This document shows, in pieces, positions 1 through 9,008 of a DNA stretch of 46,163 bases. Where the stretch lies: NCBI RefSeq assembly GCF_030398335.1, contig NZ_JAOAOP010000027.1, forward strand, positions 1-46,163. Reading direction: 5' to 3'. The notes beneath the pieces are model-generated. The model did no database searches. It was not told where the DNA came from and worked only from the letters and a program-made list of their open reading frames with translations. The DNA is from Aquibium sp. A9E412. Lineage in GTDB: Bacteria > Pseudomonadota > Alphaproteobacteria > Rhizobiales > Rhizobiaceae. Position 1 is the first letter of the stretch. Each line of letters begins with the position of its first letter. The position numbers and the translations under genes were made by a program.

Positions 1-110
1 CACGCCACCATGGCCTTACCGGACATGTCGGTTGTCCGCGCCGGCTTGGCAAGCCCCGCCGTGGCCGGCGGCGCGAAACGCCGTCGCCGGCGCCGGGCGG
101 GGCGGCCGGG

Positions 111-527
111 CTACCAGCCGTACTGGAAGGTGGCGCCGGTGCGGCCGCGGCCGCGCTGGACGACATGCGCCTCGGTGTTGCGGCCGAACTGGAACAGCCC
201 GTAGGCGTTGCGCGCGCCGCGCTGGTCGAGCGTGCCGCTGTGGCCGTCGCCCTCCTGGTGCACGATGCCGCGGTTGCCGCGGCCGTCCTGGCGGATGCCG
301 GCGCGGTTGCCGCGCCCGTTCTGGCGGATGGCGGCGCCGCTGCGCACGGCGTTGTAGGCGGAGTAGAGCTCCAGCCCGGTGCGCAGCGCGCGGCGCGATT
401 CGGGGCTGTTGCCCTCGATGGTGATGCTGAAGGAGCCGCCGGCGGCCGCCGGCGTGGCGAGGCCGGCGGTGCCGAGCGTGGCGGCGATCAGACCGGCGGC
501 GAGGGGGATCGTGGCGATGCGGGTCAT
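111..527 (-). CDS. Curlin-repeat (curli subunit-like) secreted protein
   Basis: A 138-residue protein with an N-terminal signal peptide ending near the Ala-rich stretch at residues 20-29. The C-terminal half carries about six consecutive curlin-type units of the form Q-x-G-x-x-N (QNGRGN, QDGRGN, QEGDGH, QRGARN, QFGRNT, QRGRGR), ending in QYGW. Such repeats form the beta-strand/loop rungs of curli amyloid in the CsgA/CsgB family. Units here are rich in Arg, unlike the mostly neutral or acidic E. coli repeats. The residues before the repeats (about 30-65) match nothing I recognise. The ATG is preceded by GGAGA 7 bases upstream. It lies downstream of the CsgH-like gene and another curlin gene on the same strand, separated by 309 bp that hold a promoter-proximal element shared with the other curlin gene. 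Which one is the major subunit or nucleator cannot be told. An inverted repeat at 64-91 could end the transcript. Confidence 0.8.
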   Translation of the reverse strand: MTRIATIPLAAGLIAATLGTAGLATPAAAGGSFSITIEGNSPESRRALRTGLELYSAYNAVRSGAAIRQNGRGNRAGIRQDGRGNRGIVHQEGDGHSGTLDQRGARNAYGLFQFGRNTEAHVVQRGRGRTGATFQYGW

Positions 528-606
528 GGTCGGGTCTCCATGGCGTGGGGCTTGCGGGTGGCGGCCGGTCCTTGCGGCCGTGTGCGCACCGTGGGGCGGT
601 GCGGCT

Positions 607-632
607 GAACCGGCGCGGAACCGGCCGTTCAG
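607..632 (-). promoter_or_regulatory. Shared curlin upstream element, copy 1
   Basis: A 26-bp segment starting GAAC, then 7 bases, then GAACCGGCCGTTCAG. It matches 21 of 26 positions at 1794-1819. Both copies lie 60-110 bases upstream of a curlin start codon on the minus strand. The core is an imperfect inverted repeat GAAC-N5-GTTC. A common operator for a curli regulator is an inference. Confidence 0.4.
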
Positions 633-680
633 ACTTCGTTTAGAAACCGGGCCGCGCGGGCGCGGGCGCCGAAACTCAAA

Positions 681-782
681 GTGTTTCCAGGCGAGGTGGA
701 AACCGGTTTTCCGTTCGGAAAACGTGTGAAAACAATGATTTGGAGCCGATCTGCGATCTCGTGAAAAGCAGATCGGCTCCAG
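681..782 (+). repeat. Interspersed palindromic repeat, copy A
   Basis: About 100 bp of non-coding sequence that recurs, inverted, at 15075-15175 and 29488-29585. It starts with a GTGTTTCCAGGC block and an ACCGG segment and ends in a perfect 14-bp inverted repeat (741-754 with 768-781, 13-base loop). Such short intergenic palindromic elements are common in Hyphomicrobiales. It occupies most of the gap between the CsgH-like gene and the downstream curlin gene; apart from the element at 607-632 I see nothing else in that gap. Confidence 0.8.
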
Positions 783-836
783 AAGGCGGGTGCCGTGACC
801 GGCGCGCGCTGTGGCGGGCCGTGCCGCGATGTGCCG

Positions 837-1235
837 TCAGACGCGGCCGCCGACCAGCGCCTCGCAGATGACGGTCTCGCCCGCCGCCTCGAGCGCCAGG
901 CGCACCTCGTAGACGCCGTCGCTCAGCGTCACCCGGCCGAGCGCGGCCGGCGCGCGCGGGGCGGCGGAGAAGGCGCCGCCCTGGCTGATGCGCGCGCTGC
1001 CGGCGCCGCCGCCGCCGTCGACGCTCAGGCGGTAGCTGCCGGAAATCGCGGTGTCGCTGCTTGCCACGCCGCGGATCGTCGTCATGCCGCCGGCGCGCTC
1101 GCTCTCGATCGCGCAGGCGAACGGGGCGTCGTGTGCGCGGGCCGGCGTTGCCTGGTCCGTGCCGGCCGCCGCGACGCCGGCGAGCGCTGCGAGCGGCGCC
1201 AGCGCCAGGCCGGTGCGAAGGGATCGTCTTGCCAT
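837..1235 (-). CDS. CsgH-like curli chaperone/assembly protein
   Basis: A 132-residue exported protein: positively charged N-terminus, hydrophobic Ala/Leu core to about residue 24, then a small all-beta-like domain with short alternating strands (for example ISGSYRLSV and YEVRLALEA). Two cysteines, in the CAIE and CEAL segments near the two ends of the mature domain, are well placed to form a disulfide. CsgH is an alphaproteobacterial curli accessory protein that inhibits premature CsgA polymerisation in the periplasm. The assignment rests on size, fold-like pattern and position between two curlin-repeat genes. The start at 1235 is chosen because GGAGG lies 5 bases upstream; an in-frame ATG at 1247 overlaps that ribosome site. 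It lies 60 bp after the upstream curlin gene, so the two are probably co-transcribed. No csgG, csgE, csgF or csgD homologue is visible in this window. Confidence 0.65.
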   Translation of the reverse strand: MARRSLRTGLALAPLAALAGVAAAGTDQATPARAHDAPFACAIESERAGGMTTIRGVASSDTAISGSYRLSVDGGGGAGSARISQGGAFSAAPRAPAALGRVTLSDGVYEVRLALEAAGETVICEALVGGRV

Positions 1236-1295
1236 GATGGCCTCCATGGTTGGCGGCCGGCCGGCCCGCGGGCGGGCGGCCGGCCGGCGTGCCGG

Positions 1296-1730
1296 TCAGC
1301 GGCAGGTCTGGACGATCGCCGCCACGTTGCCGTTGCCGTTCTGCCGCGCCTCGGCGTCGCAGCCGCGGCCGACCTGGACACCGGCGGCGATGTTGCCGTT
1401 GCCGTCCTGGATGATGATCGCGTTGTGGTCGCGGCCGAACTGGCCGGCGCCGGCGGCGTTGTCGCGGCCGCGCTGGTCGGTGACGGCGCGGTTGCGGGCG
1501 CCGTCCTGGCCGATGGCGCTGAGATTGCGGCGGCCGCGCTGCTCGGCGACGGCGCCGTTGCGCCAGCCGTTCTGGTAGACGCCGATCTCGTTGTGCCGGC
1601 CGTCATGGCGGCCGCCGACGGAGTGGTTCCAGCCGTTCTGCTCGATCCAGATGCTGTTGGCCATGGCCGGGACGGAGGAAAGGCCGACGAGGACGGCGAG
1701 CGCGCCGGCGACGATGTGCTTGCGGGTCAT
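1296..1730 (-). CDS. Curlin-repeat protein with two C-terminal cysteines
   Basis: A 144-residue protein with a clear signal peptide (cleavage near ALA/AMA-N at about residue 25) followed directly by nine to ten curlin-type units (QNGWNH, QNGWRN, QRGRRN, QDGARN, QRGRDN, QFGRDH, QDGNGN, QVGRGC, QNGNGN). Almost the whole mature chain is repeat, as in CsgA/CsgB amyloid subunits, so it is the better candidate for the major fibre protein here. Unusually, the last units contain two cysteines (in GRGCDAE and QTCR), which curlins normally lack and which could form a terminal disulfide. The ATG has CGGAG 7 bases upstream. It is first in the minus-strand curli group and divergent from ettA. The shared element at 1794-1819 lies upstream. 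Confidence 0.82.
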   Translation of the reverse strand: MTRKHIVAGALAVLVGLSSVPAMANSIWIEQNGWNHSVGGRHDGRHNEIGVYQNGWRNGAVAEQRGRRNLSAIGQDGARNRAVTDQRGRDNAAGAGQFGRDHNAIIIQDGNGNIAAGVQVGRGCDAEARQNGNGNVAAIVQTCR

Positions 1731-1793
1731 GTTGTGCTCCGGGGTTGCGATACGTCGTTCGGGTGAACGTGGCGACCCTGGCAGGGCGCGGCG

Positions 1794-1819
1794 GAACGCG
1801 GGCTGAATCGGCCGTTCAG
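1794..1819 (-). promoter_or_regulatory. Shared curlin upstream element, copy 2
   Basis: GAAC, 7 bases, then GAATCGGCCGTTCAG: the counterpart of 607-632. A further perfect inverted repeat CGTTC-GGGT-GAACG lies at 1756-1769, closer to the curlin start. The copy also lies about 155 bp upstream of ettA, so it could serve the divergent promoter as well; the sharing with 607-632 points to the curlin side. Confidence 0.4.
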
Positions 1820-1891
1820 CGGGCGTTCACCGCCCCGCCGCGCCCGGGCGGCCGGGTCACCGGGCGGCCGCGCGGCGGCCGCCGGGCCGCA

Positions 1892-1920
1892 TTGCCCCAT
1901 CTTGCGGTTTCGCCTACATA
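1892..1920 (+). promoter_or_regulatory. Possible ettA promoter
   Basis: TTGCCC (1892-1897), a 17-base spacer and TACATA (1915-1920) upstream of ettA. The match to sigma-70 hexamers is partial (4/6 and 3/6), but it sits in a locally AT-richer stretch at a sensible distance from the start codon. Confidence 0.3.
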
Positions 1921-1972
1921 CGCCGCGACTTCACCTCTTCCCGCGTTCGAGACACGGAGTGCGACGCGCCCC

Positions 1973-3622
<1,650 letters not shown>

Positions 3623-3640
3623 GGCCCGGCGCAGGCCCTC

Positions 3641-3667
3641 CGGCAGCGGCCGGCCGTGCCGCTGCCG
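3641..3667 (+). terminator. Probable terminator after ettA
   Basis: Perfect 10-bp stem CGGCAGCGGC / GCCGCTGCCG with a 7-base loop, starting 18 bp after the ettA stop. No clean T-tract follows, so termination may be weak or Rho-assisted. Confidence 0.5.
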
Positions 3668-3755
3668 CGCGCTGCTTTCCGGCGCCCGCCGTGAAACCTT
3701 ATCGCGGCTGGCGCGTTTTGCGTCGGGATCCGGCACGGACCGGCTTTGGGGGTCT

Positions 3756-5216
3756 ATGGCAGACGTGAACTTCGAGCGGCTCTTCGACGCGCTGTCGAGT
3801 CCGCACATGGTGATCGATCGCGAGTGGCGCTTCGTCGCGGCCAACGCCGCCTACGAGCGGGTCACCATGCGTCGGCGCGAGGAGCTGATGGGCCGCGGCC
3901 TGTTCGAGCTCTTTCCCAACGAGGGCGAGGGCGGCCGGCGCCTGAAGGCCTCCTTCAGCCGCGTCTTCGAGACCGGCGAGACCGACACCGTCGCATTCAT
4001 CCCCTACGACATCCCGCGCCCCGAGGCGCAGGGCGGCGGCATGGAGAAGCGCTACTGGACGGCCACCCACATCCCGATCCGCGACGCCGGCGGCGCGGTT
4101 GCCTTCCTGATGCAGAACACGGTCGACGTGACCGACATCGTGCGGCTGCGCGAGGCGGCCAACCTGCCGTTCCGCTCCGGCGAAACGCAGCTCCTCGAGC
4201 GCGCCCGCGAGGCGGAGGAGCAGCACCGGGCGCTGATGGCCGAAAGTGCGGACTTCCGCCGCCTGTTCCAGCAGGCGCCGGGCTTCTTCGCCGTGCTGTC
4301 GGGCCCCGACCACGTCTTCACCTTCGCCAACGACGCCTATGCCAGGCTGGTCGGCGAGCGGGCGCTGGTCGGCAAGCCGGTGCGCGAGGCGCTGCCCGAG
4401 ATCGAGGGGCAGGGCTTCCTCGAGATGCTCGACGCGGTCTACGCCAGCGGCGAGCCGGCCGGCGGCGAGGCGATGCGCGTGATGCTGCGCCGCACGCCGG
4501 GCCAGCCGCTGCAGGAAAGCTTCCTCGATTTCTCCTACGATGCCATCCGCGACGCGCACGGCCGCATCACCGGCGTGTTCGTGCAGGGCATGGACCGCAC
4601 CGAGACGGTGCGCACCCAGCGCCGCCAGCGGCTGCTGCTCGACGAGCTCAACCACCGGGTCAAGAACACGCTGGCCTCGGTGCAGTCGATCGCCTCGCAG
4701 ACGCTGCGCAGCGCGCCCGACCTCGCCACCGCGCGGCGCAGCTTCGAGGCGCGCATCATGGCGCTGTCGAACGCGCACAACCTCTTGAGCCGCGAGGAGT
4801 GGTCGAGCGCCGAGCTGCGCACGCTGCTCGACAACGGGCTGGCCGCCTATGACGAGAGCCGGCTCGAGCTCGACGGGCCGGCGGTCATGCTGACGCCCAA
4901 GGCCTCGATCGCCGTCGCGCTGGTCGTCCACGAGCTGGCGACCAACGCGGCCAAGTATGGCGCGCTGTCGAACGACACCGGCACGGTGGGGCTGCGCTGG
5001 CGCGTCGCCGCGGCCGGCGAAGGGCTCTCCGTCGAATGGCGCGAGCGCGGCGGACCGCCGGTCAGCCCGCCGACGCGGCGCGGCTTCGGCAGCCGCATCA
5101 TCGAGGGGTTCGTCGCCGGCGAGCTCGGCGGCACCTGCGACGTCGACTATGCGCCGGAGGGCTTTTCGTGCCGGCTCGCGCTGCCCGGCGATGCGGTGCT
5201 GGGGGTGTGGCGATGA
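3756..5216 (+). CDS. PAS-domain HWE-family sensor histidine kinase
   Basis: A 486-residue soluble kinase without membrane segments. Two PAS-like sensor domains occupy about residues 1-130 and 165-285, joined by an acidic helical linker. The phosphoacceptor is His300 in the ELNHRVKN box. The N box VHELATNA (391-398) has the His typical of HWE kinases, and VEWRE at 426-430 is the W-x-E of the G1 box; the later G motifs include GFGSRIIEG. HWE kinases are abundant in Hyphomicrobiales and often act in light, redox or general-stress signalling through receiver-only proteins or PhyR. The ATG overlaps the next gene's start region by ATGA, so kinase and receiver are translationally coupled and are probably cognate partners. 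The signal sensed is unknown; I see no LOV cysteine motif. Confidence 0.92.
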   Translation: MADVNFERLFDALSSPHMVIDREWRFVAANAAYERVTMRRREELMGRGLFELFPNEGEGGRRLKASFSRVFETGETDTVAFIPYDIPRPEAQGGGMEKRYWTATHIPIRDAGGAVAFLMQNTVDVTDIVRLREAANLPFRSGETQLLERAREAEEQHRALMAESADFRRLFQQAPGFFAVLSGPDHVFTFANDAYARLVGERALVGKPVREALPEIEGQGFLEMLDAVYASGEPAGGEAMRVMLRRTPGQPLQESFLDFSYDAIRDAHGRITGVFVQGMDRTETVRTQRRQRLLLDELNHRVKNTLASVQSIASQTLRSAPDLATARRSFEARIMALSNAHNLLSREEWSSAELRTLLDNGLAAYDESRLELDGPAVMLTPKASIAVALVVHELATNAAKYGALSNDTGTVGLRWRVAAAGEGLSVEWRERGGPPVSPPTRRGFGSRIIEGFVAGELGGTCDVDYAPEGFSCRLALPGDAVLGVWR

Positions 5217-5590
5217 ACGGCGGCGCGACGGGTCTTCAGGGCCTCAGGATCTTCGTCGTCGAGGACGAGGCGCTGGTGGCGATGAACCTCGAGATGATGC
5301 TCGAGGAGCTCGGCTGCGCGGTCGTCGGCCCGGCGATGCGCTTCGACGCGGCGGAGGCGATGCTGGCCGAGGGCGTGGCGGTGGACGCCGCCGTGCTCGA
5401 CGTCAATGTCGGCGGCCGGCCGGTCTTCCCGCTCGCCGAGCGGCTCGCGGCGGCCGGCATCCCGGTCGTCTTCGCCACCGGCTACGGCCGCGAGGGGCTG
5501 GCGGAAGGCTGGGCGACGCGGCCGGTCCTGCAGAAGCCCTATCTGGCGGCCGATCTGGCGCGCGCTCTGCGTCGGGCGCTGGCGGACTGA
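5213..5590 (+). CDS. Receiver-only response regulator
   Basis: A 125-residue single CheY-like receiver domain. The acidic pocket is E17-D18, the phosphorylation site is Asp63 in VLDVNVGG, the switch residue is Thr89 (FATGYG) and the conserved Lys is 108 (LQKPY). There is no output domain. Its ATG overlaps the stop of the HWE kinase (ATGA), which supports a kinase/receiver pair; single receivers of this type often act as phosphate sinks or relays. The longer reading frame upstream is a shadow of the kinase and lacks family similarity. It is convergent with the next gene, 13 bp away. Confidence 0.92.
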   Translation: MNGGATGLQGLRIFVVEDEALVAMNLEMMLEELGCAVVGPAMRFDAAEAMLAEGVAVDAAVLDVNVGGRPVFPLAERLAAAGIPVVFATGYGREGLAEGWATRPVLQKPYLAADLARALRRALAD

Positions 5591-5603
5591 GCGCCGCCCG
5601 GGC

Positions 5604-6029
5604 TCATTCGATGCGGCAGCAGAACGGGTAGAAGGGGCCGGACAACCCCGGCGCGGCCGTCGGCGCGAAGGTGAAGTCGTAGACCCGGTCGCTCTCGTCG
5701 GTGCAGCCGCCGGGCGTGTAGGCGATGCTGCCGGCCACCGGATGGCTGGTCTCGAAGACCCATGGCGCCTGGCCGGAGAAGGCCACGGTGCCGGGCGTCG
5801 TCGCGATGTCGGCGCCGGAGAACGCGTCGATGAAGTTGGCCGTCATCGTCTCGCCGGAACACACGAGCTCGACCGCCCAGTTGGGCTCGAAGCCGGGGCA
5901 GATCATGCGCTGGCCGAGCGGCACCAGCCCCTCGCAGGACAGGTCGGCGGCGGCGAGCGGCGCGGCGAGAAGCGGCAGAGCGACGAGCGCGCCGGCGGCG
6001 CGGCGGGCAAAGCGGGTGGTGGCAGGCAT
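5604..6029 (-). CDS. Small cysteine-rich exported protein, COG3650-like
   Basis: A 141-residue protein with an N-terminal signal peptide (hydrophobic GALVALPLLAAPLAAA, predicted cleavage near residue 28). The mature part has six cysteines (SCEG, ICPG, VCSG, GGCTD and a CC pair near the C-terminus). The segment PGFEPNWAVEL resembles the start of COG3650-type domains (G-x-EPxW), a poorly characterised family. Even cysteine number and export suggest disulfides. The ATG at 6029 is preferred because GGAGGA lies about 8 bases upstream; a GTG 18 bases further upstream is less likely. It is a lone minus-strand gene, convergent with the response regulator and divergent from the ketosynthase. No function is known to me. 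Confidence 0.65.
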   Translation of the reverse strand: MPATTRFARRAAGALVALPLLAAPLAAADLSCEGLVPLGQRMICPGFEPNWAVELVCSGETMTANFIDAFSGADIATTPGTVAFSGQAPWVFETSHPVAGSIAYTPGGCTDESDRVYDFTFAPTAAPGLSGPFYPFCCRIE

Positions 6030-6244
6030 GCGGGCATCCTCCGTCACAGGCCGTCATGCTCCCCGTCTGCGCGCAACGATACGCCAGGCCCTGTTGCCGG
6101 TAAAGCGCACCGGCCCGCCGATGGCGCGGCGCGGCGGCGAATCTTCGGGCCGCGGCCTTGACTTGCGCTTTACCTCCCATAAACCCTGTTGCGGCAAGGT
6201 CGAGGCTGGACGTTCCGGTCTCCGGCCCACGAGCAGGCAAGACA

Positions 6245-7423
6245 ATGCTACAGCGCACCGACAAGCGCGACGCCGCCGCCGTCGCCAACGCGCAAAGGCC
6301 GCTGGCCCGCGTGTGCGTCAGCGGCATCGGCGCCGAAATCCCCGAGGCCTTCATCACCAACGAGGAGCTGGTCGACAGCTTCAACCGCTGGGTCGACGCG
6401 GAGAACGCGCGGCGGCAGGGCGACGGCCGGCCGCTGCTCGACAAATCCGATACCGAGTTCATCGACTACGCCTCGGGCATCCGCGAGCGCCACGTGCTCG
6501 ACCGCGCGGGCATCCTCGACCCCGAGCGGATGGCGCCGCGCATTCCCGCGCGCGGCGACGACGAGCTGTCGGTGATGGCCGAGTTCGGCGTCGCGGCGGC
6601 GCGCAAGGCGCTGGCCCATGCCGGCACCGCGCCCGAGGACGTCGACATGGTGATCTGCGCGGCCTCGCATCACCAGCGGCCCTATCCGGCGCTCGGCATC
6701 GAGATCCAGAACGCGCTCGGCTGCGGCGGCGCCGGCTTCGACATGGGGCTCGGCTGCTCCTCGGCGCTGGCCGGGCTGCACGTGGCGACCAACCTGGTGC
6801 GCACCGGCGCGCAGAAGCGCGTGCTCGTCGTCACGCCGGAGATCGTCACCGGCCATCTGAACTTCCGCGACCGGCAGACCCACTTCATCTTCGGCGACGC
6901 CTCGGTGGCGATGCTGGTCGAGGGCATGGAGGGGGACGCCGAGCGGCCGGGCCGCTTCGAGATCGTCGACACGCGCTGCTGGACGCAGTTCTCCAACAAC
7001 ATCCGCTCGAATTTCGGCTTCCTCAACCGCGCCGCCCAGGACGACACCTCGGTCGTCCACATGGACGGCAACATGATCAAGCAGGTCGGCAACAAGGTCT
7101 TCAAGGAGGTGACCGTCGCCGGCCACCGCTTCATCGTCGACTTCCTGGCCGAGCACGGCCACACGCCGCACACCATCCGCCGCTTCTGGCTGCACCAGGC
7201 CAATGCGCGCATGAACGCGATGATCCTCAAGCTGTCATTCGGCCATACGGTCGACCACGACCGCGCGCCGATGGTGCTGGAGCGGCTCGGCAACACGGCG
7301 GCCGCCGGCGCGATCGTGGCGCTGTCGGAAAACCACGCCGACATGGCGCGCGACGAGTACGGGCTTTTGTGCGCCTTCGGCGCCGGCTACTCGATCGGCG
7401 GCGCGCTGATGCGCATGATGTGA
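6245..7423 (+). CDS. Beta-ketoacyl-ACP synthase III-like condensing enzyme
   Basis: A 392-residue thiolase-fold enzyme of the KAS III (FabH) group. The catalytic Cys is about residue 171 in MGLGCSSAL, the His is in WLHQANARMN and the Asn in RLGNTAAAG, giving the Cys-His-Asn triad of decarboxylating FabH enzymes. At 392 residues it is longer than housekeeping FabH (about 320) and has an N-terminal insertion (ELVDSFNRWV to GILDPERM) that, from memory, resembles the Pseudomonas PA3286-type KAS III, which takes medium-chain acyl-CoA from beta-oxidation into fatty-acid synthesis. That substrate is an inference. The plsX-fabH-ihfA context of the housekeeping gene is absent, which supports a second enzyme. 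The start is at MLQRTDK, with AGCAGG upstream. The MOSC gene follows after 43 bp. Confidence 0.85.
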   Translation: MLQRTDKRDAAAVANAQRPLARVCVSGIGAEIPEAFITNEELVDSFNRWVDAENARRQGDGRPLLDKSDTEFIDYASGIRERHVLDRAGILDPERMAPRIPARGDDELSVMAEFGVAAARKALAHAGTAPEDVDMVICAASHHQRPYPALGIEIQNALGCGGAGFDMGLGCSSALAGLHVATNLVRTGAQKRVLVVTPEIVTGHLNFRDRQTHFIFGDASVAMLVEGMEGDAERPGRFEIVDTRCWTQFSNNIRSNFGFLNRAAQDDTSVVHMDGNMIKQVGNKVFKEVTVAGHRFIVDFLAEHGHTPHTIRRFWLHQANARMNAMILKLSFGHTVDHDRAPMVLERLGNTAAAGAIVALSENHADMARDEYGLLCAFGAGYSIGGALMRMM

Positions 7424-7466
7424 CGGCCGCCGGCGCGCGACGCGCCGCGGGGCATGGGGGCGGCCG

Positions 7467-8084
7467 ATGCGCGATCCGCTGGCCAGGCGCGACGACGAGC
7501 CGGAGGTCCTGCCGGGGCGCAAGCTCGCCGGCCGGGTGACGGAAACCCTCGTCGCTCCCTTCGACCATTTCGAGACCCGCGCCGTGCCCGAGCTGCGGCT
7601 GAGCTTCGCGGGAATCGAGGGCGATCTCCATGCCGGCCTGACGCGGCGCGCGGGCGGCCGCGAGCCGTGGTATCCGCGCGGCACCGAGATGCGCAACGCG
7701 CGTCAGCTTTCCATCGTCGCCGGCGACGAGCTGGCGCGCATCGCCGCGGCGATGGGCCTGCGCGCGGTCGAGCCGCACTGGCTCGGCGCCAATCTGGTGA
7801 TCGACGGCGTGCCGGCGCTGTCGATGCTGCCCGCCGGCACGCTCTTCTTCTTCTCCGGCGGGGCGACGCTCAAGGTCGACGGGCAGAACGCCCCGTGCCG
7901 CGTCGCCGGACGCGCGGTGGCCGAGCATGCCCGCATGGCCGACCGCGAGGCGGGGGCACTGCTGTTCGCCCGGGTGGCGCGGCGGCTGCGCGGCCTCGTC
8001 GCCTGGGTGGAGAAGCCGGGCACCATCGCGCCGGGCGAGGCGGTGTCGGTGCGCGTGCCCGAGCAGTGGATCTACCGGCCCTGA
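7467..8084 (+). CDS. MOSC domain-containing protein
   Basis: A 205-residue protein whose core is a MOSC (molybdenum-cofactor sulfurase C-terminal) domain: GIEGDLHAG near residue 52, the NARQLSIVAGDEL block, GANLVIDG and a conserved Cys in APCRVAGR. MOSC proteins bind sulfur or reduce N-hydroxylated compounds with Moco (YiiM/YcbX relatives). The Cys is at the position that holds the cofactor in that family. It follows the ketosynthase by 43 bp on the same strand, so co-transcription is possible but no functional link is evident. It is convergent with DUF2293, 28 bp away. Confidence 0.85.
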   Translation: MRDPLARRDDEPEVLPGRKLAGRVTETLVAPFDHFETRAVPELRLSFAGIEGDLHAGLTRRAGGREPWYPRGTEMRNARQLSIVAGDELARIAAAMGLRAVEPHWLGANLVIDGVPALSMLPAGTLFFFSGGATLKVDGQNAPCRVAGRAVAEHARMADREAGALLFARVARRLRGLVAWVEKPGTIAPGEAVSVRVPEQWIYRP

Positions 8085-8112
8085 CCGCGGCGGTCGACCG
8101 GGTCGGCGGCGC

Positions 8113-8433
8113 TCAGTCGCCGTCGTCGTCGGCGTCGGGGTCGAGCAGCCGGGTGGCGCGCCAGGCGGTCAGCACGCGGTTGATGTCGTCGACCACGAAG
8201 AAGCGCGCCGCGTCGCGGTCGTAGCCGTCGTCGAGCAGCGCGTCGTAGTCGGTGTGGGCGTGGCGCACATGGCTGACGGTGGCCAGCCAGACGGCGATCG
8301 CCGGCGGCAGGTCGCGCATGTGCCGGGCGCCGGCCTGGGCGCGGATCGCCTCGATGTCGGCGAGCGGCGCGAGCGGCAGCAGCGCCGTCAGCGCCTTGGC
8401 GATGGCGCGCTGGCGGCCGGTGCGCGCCGTCAC
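8113..8433 (-). CDS. DUF2293 family protein
   Basis: A 106-residue protein whose central part, with ARHMRDLPPAIAVWLA, HTDYDALLDDGYDRDAAR and a C-terminal acidic tail, matches the DUF2293 family, found mainly in alphaproteobacteria and of unknown function. It has no signal or membrane segment. It starts with GTG overlapping the stop of trmO (GTGA), so its translation is probably coupled to that tRNA-modification gene. A role connected to tRNA is only a guess from this context. Confidence 0.8.
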   Translation of the reverse strand: MTARTGRQRAIAKALTALLPLAPLADIEAIRAQAGARHMRDLPPAIAVWLATVSHVRHAHTDYDALLDDGYDRDAARFFVVDDINRVLTAWRATRLLDPDADDDGD

Positions 8434-8963
8434 CGGCGGCCGTCGTCGGCGGGGCGCGCGGCTTCGGGAAAGGCGTCGATGGAGGCGAAATAGGGCTTGA
8501 TGTCGAGCAGCGGCGTGCCGTCGAGCACGTCGATGGCGTCGAGGTGCAGCACGCCCGCCGCCGCGTCGAGCGCCTCGAGCCGGGCCACATGCATGCCGAT
8601 CGGATTGGGCCGCACCGGCGAGCGCAGGGCGAAGACGCCGCGCGCCACCGCGGCGTGCTTCGGATGCTGCACGATCAGGTCGCGGCCGGCGCGGTCGAAC
8701 CAGGTCAGCAGCACCACATGGCTGAAGCGCTCCAGCCCGGCAAGCCCGGCCCGGAAGGGCGCGGCGACCTCGACCCGGCCGGCGCCGCCGCGCTCGCGCG
8801 CCTGGCTCATGTTCTTCGGGCAGTCCTCGCGCCGCGTCCAGGGCGAGCGCACGCGGCCGATGAACACGACCGAGGCATCGCCCGGCGCGGCGGCCGGATC
8901 GTCGGCGAGCCGCAGCTCGCCGGGGCGCGGCGGGCTGTCTTGCGGCGCCTGCTTGTCAGACAT
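8430..8963 (-). CDS. trmO: tRNA (N6-threonylcarbamoyladenosine-37) methyltransferase TrmO-like
   Basis: A 177-residue protein of the TsaA/TrmO (UPF0066) family: FIGRVRSPW near residue 35, the block with DCPKN and ARERGGAGRVEV, GLERFSHVVLLTWFD, and SPVRPNPIGMHVARL, the family's most conserved motif. E. coli TrmO uses SAM to methylate t6A37 in tRNA-Thr; it is about 235 residues, and this is the shorter form without the C-terminal extension. A long N-terminal extension of the reading frame crosses the divergent ArsR gene and is not real; the ATG at 8963 lies just inside the divergent promoter. It is transcribed with DUF2293 and shares the palindromic intergenic region with the ArsR-methyltransferase/metF pair, suggesting SAM-related co-regulation. 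Confidence 0.85.
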   Translation of the reverse strand: MSDKQAPQDSPPRPGELRLADDPAAAPGDASVVFIGRVRSPWTRREDCPKNMSQARERGGAGRVEVAAPFRAGLAGLERFSHVVLLTWFDRAGRDLIVQHPKHAAVARGVFALRSPVRPNPIGMHVARLEALDAAAGVLHLDAIDVLDGTPLLDIKPYFASIDAFPEAARPADDGRR

Positions 8964-8974
8964 GGCAATTCGAT

Positions 8975-8990
8975 ATAAACATATGTTTAT
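8975..8990. promoter_or_regulatory. 16-bp perfect palindrome, probable ArsR-type operator
   Basis: ATAAACATATGTTTAT is a perfect palindrome in the 45-bp gap between trmO and the divergent ArsR-methyltransferase gene, in a strikingly AT-rich stretch. Size, symmetry and position, 18 bp upstream of an ArsR-family start codon, fit an autoregulatory ArsR/SmtB operator that could also control trmO. Confidence 0.65.
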
Positions 8991-9008
8991 GTCTTTTCGG
9001 AGCTGGGA

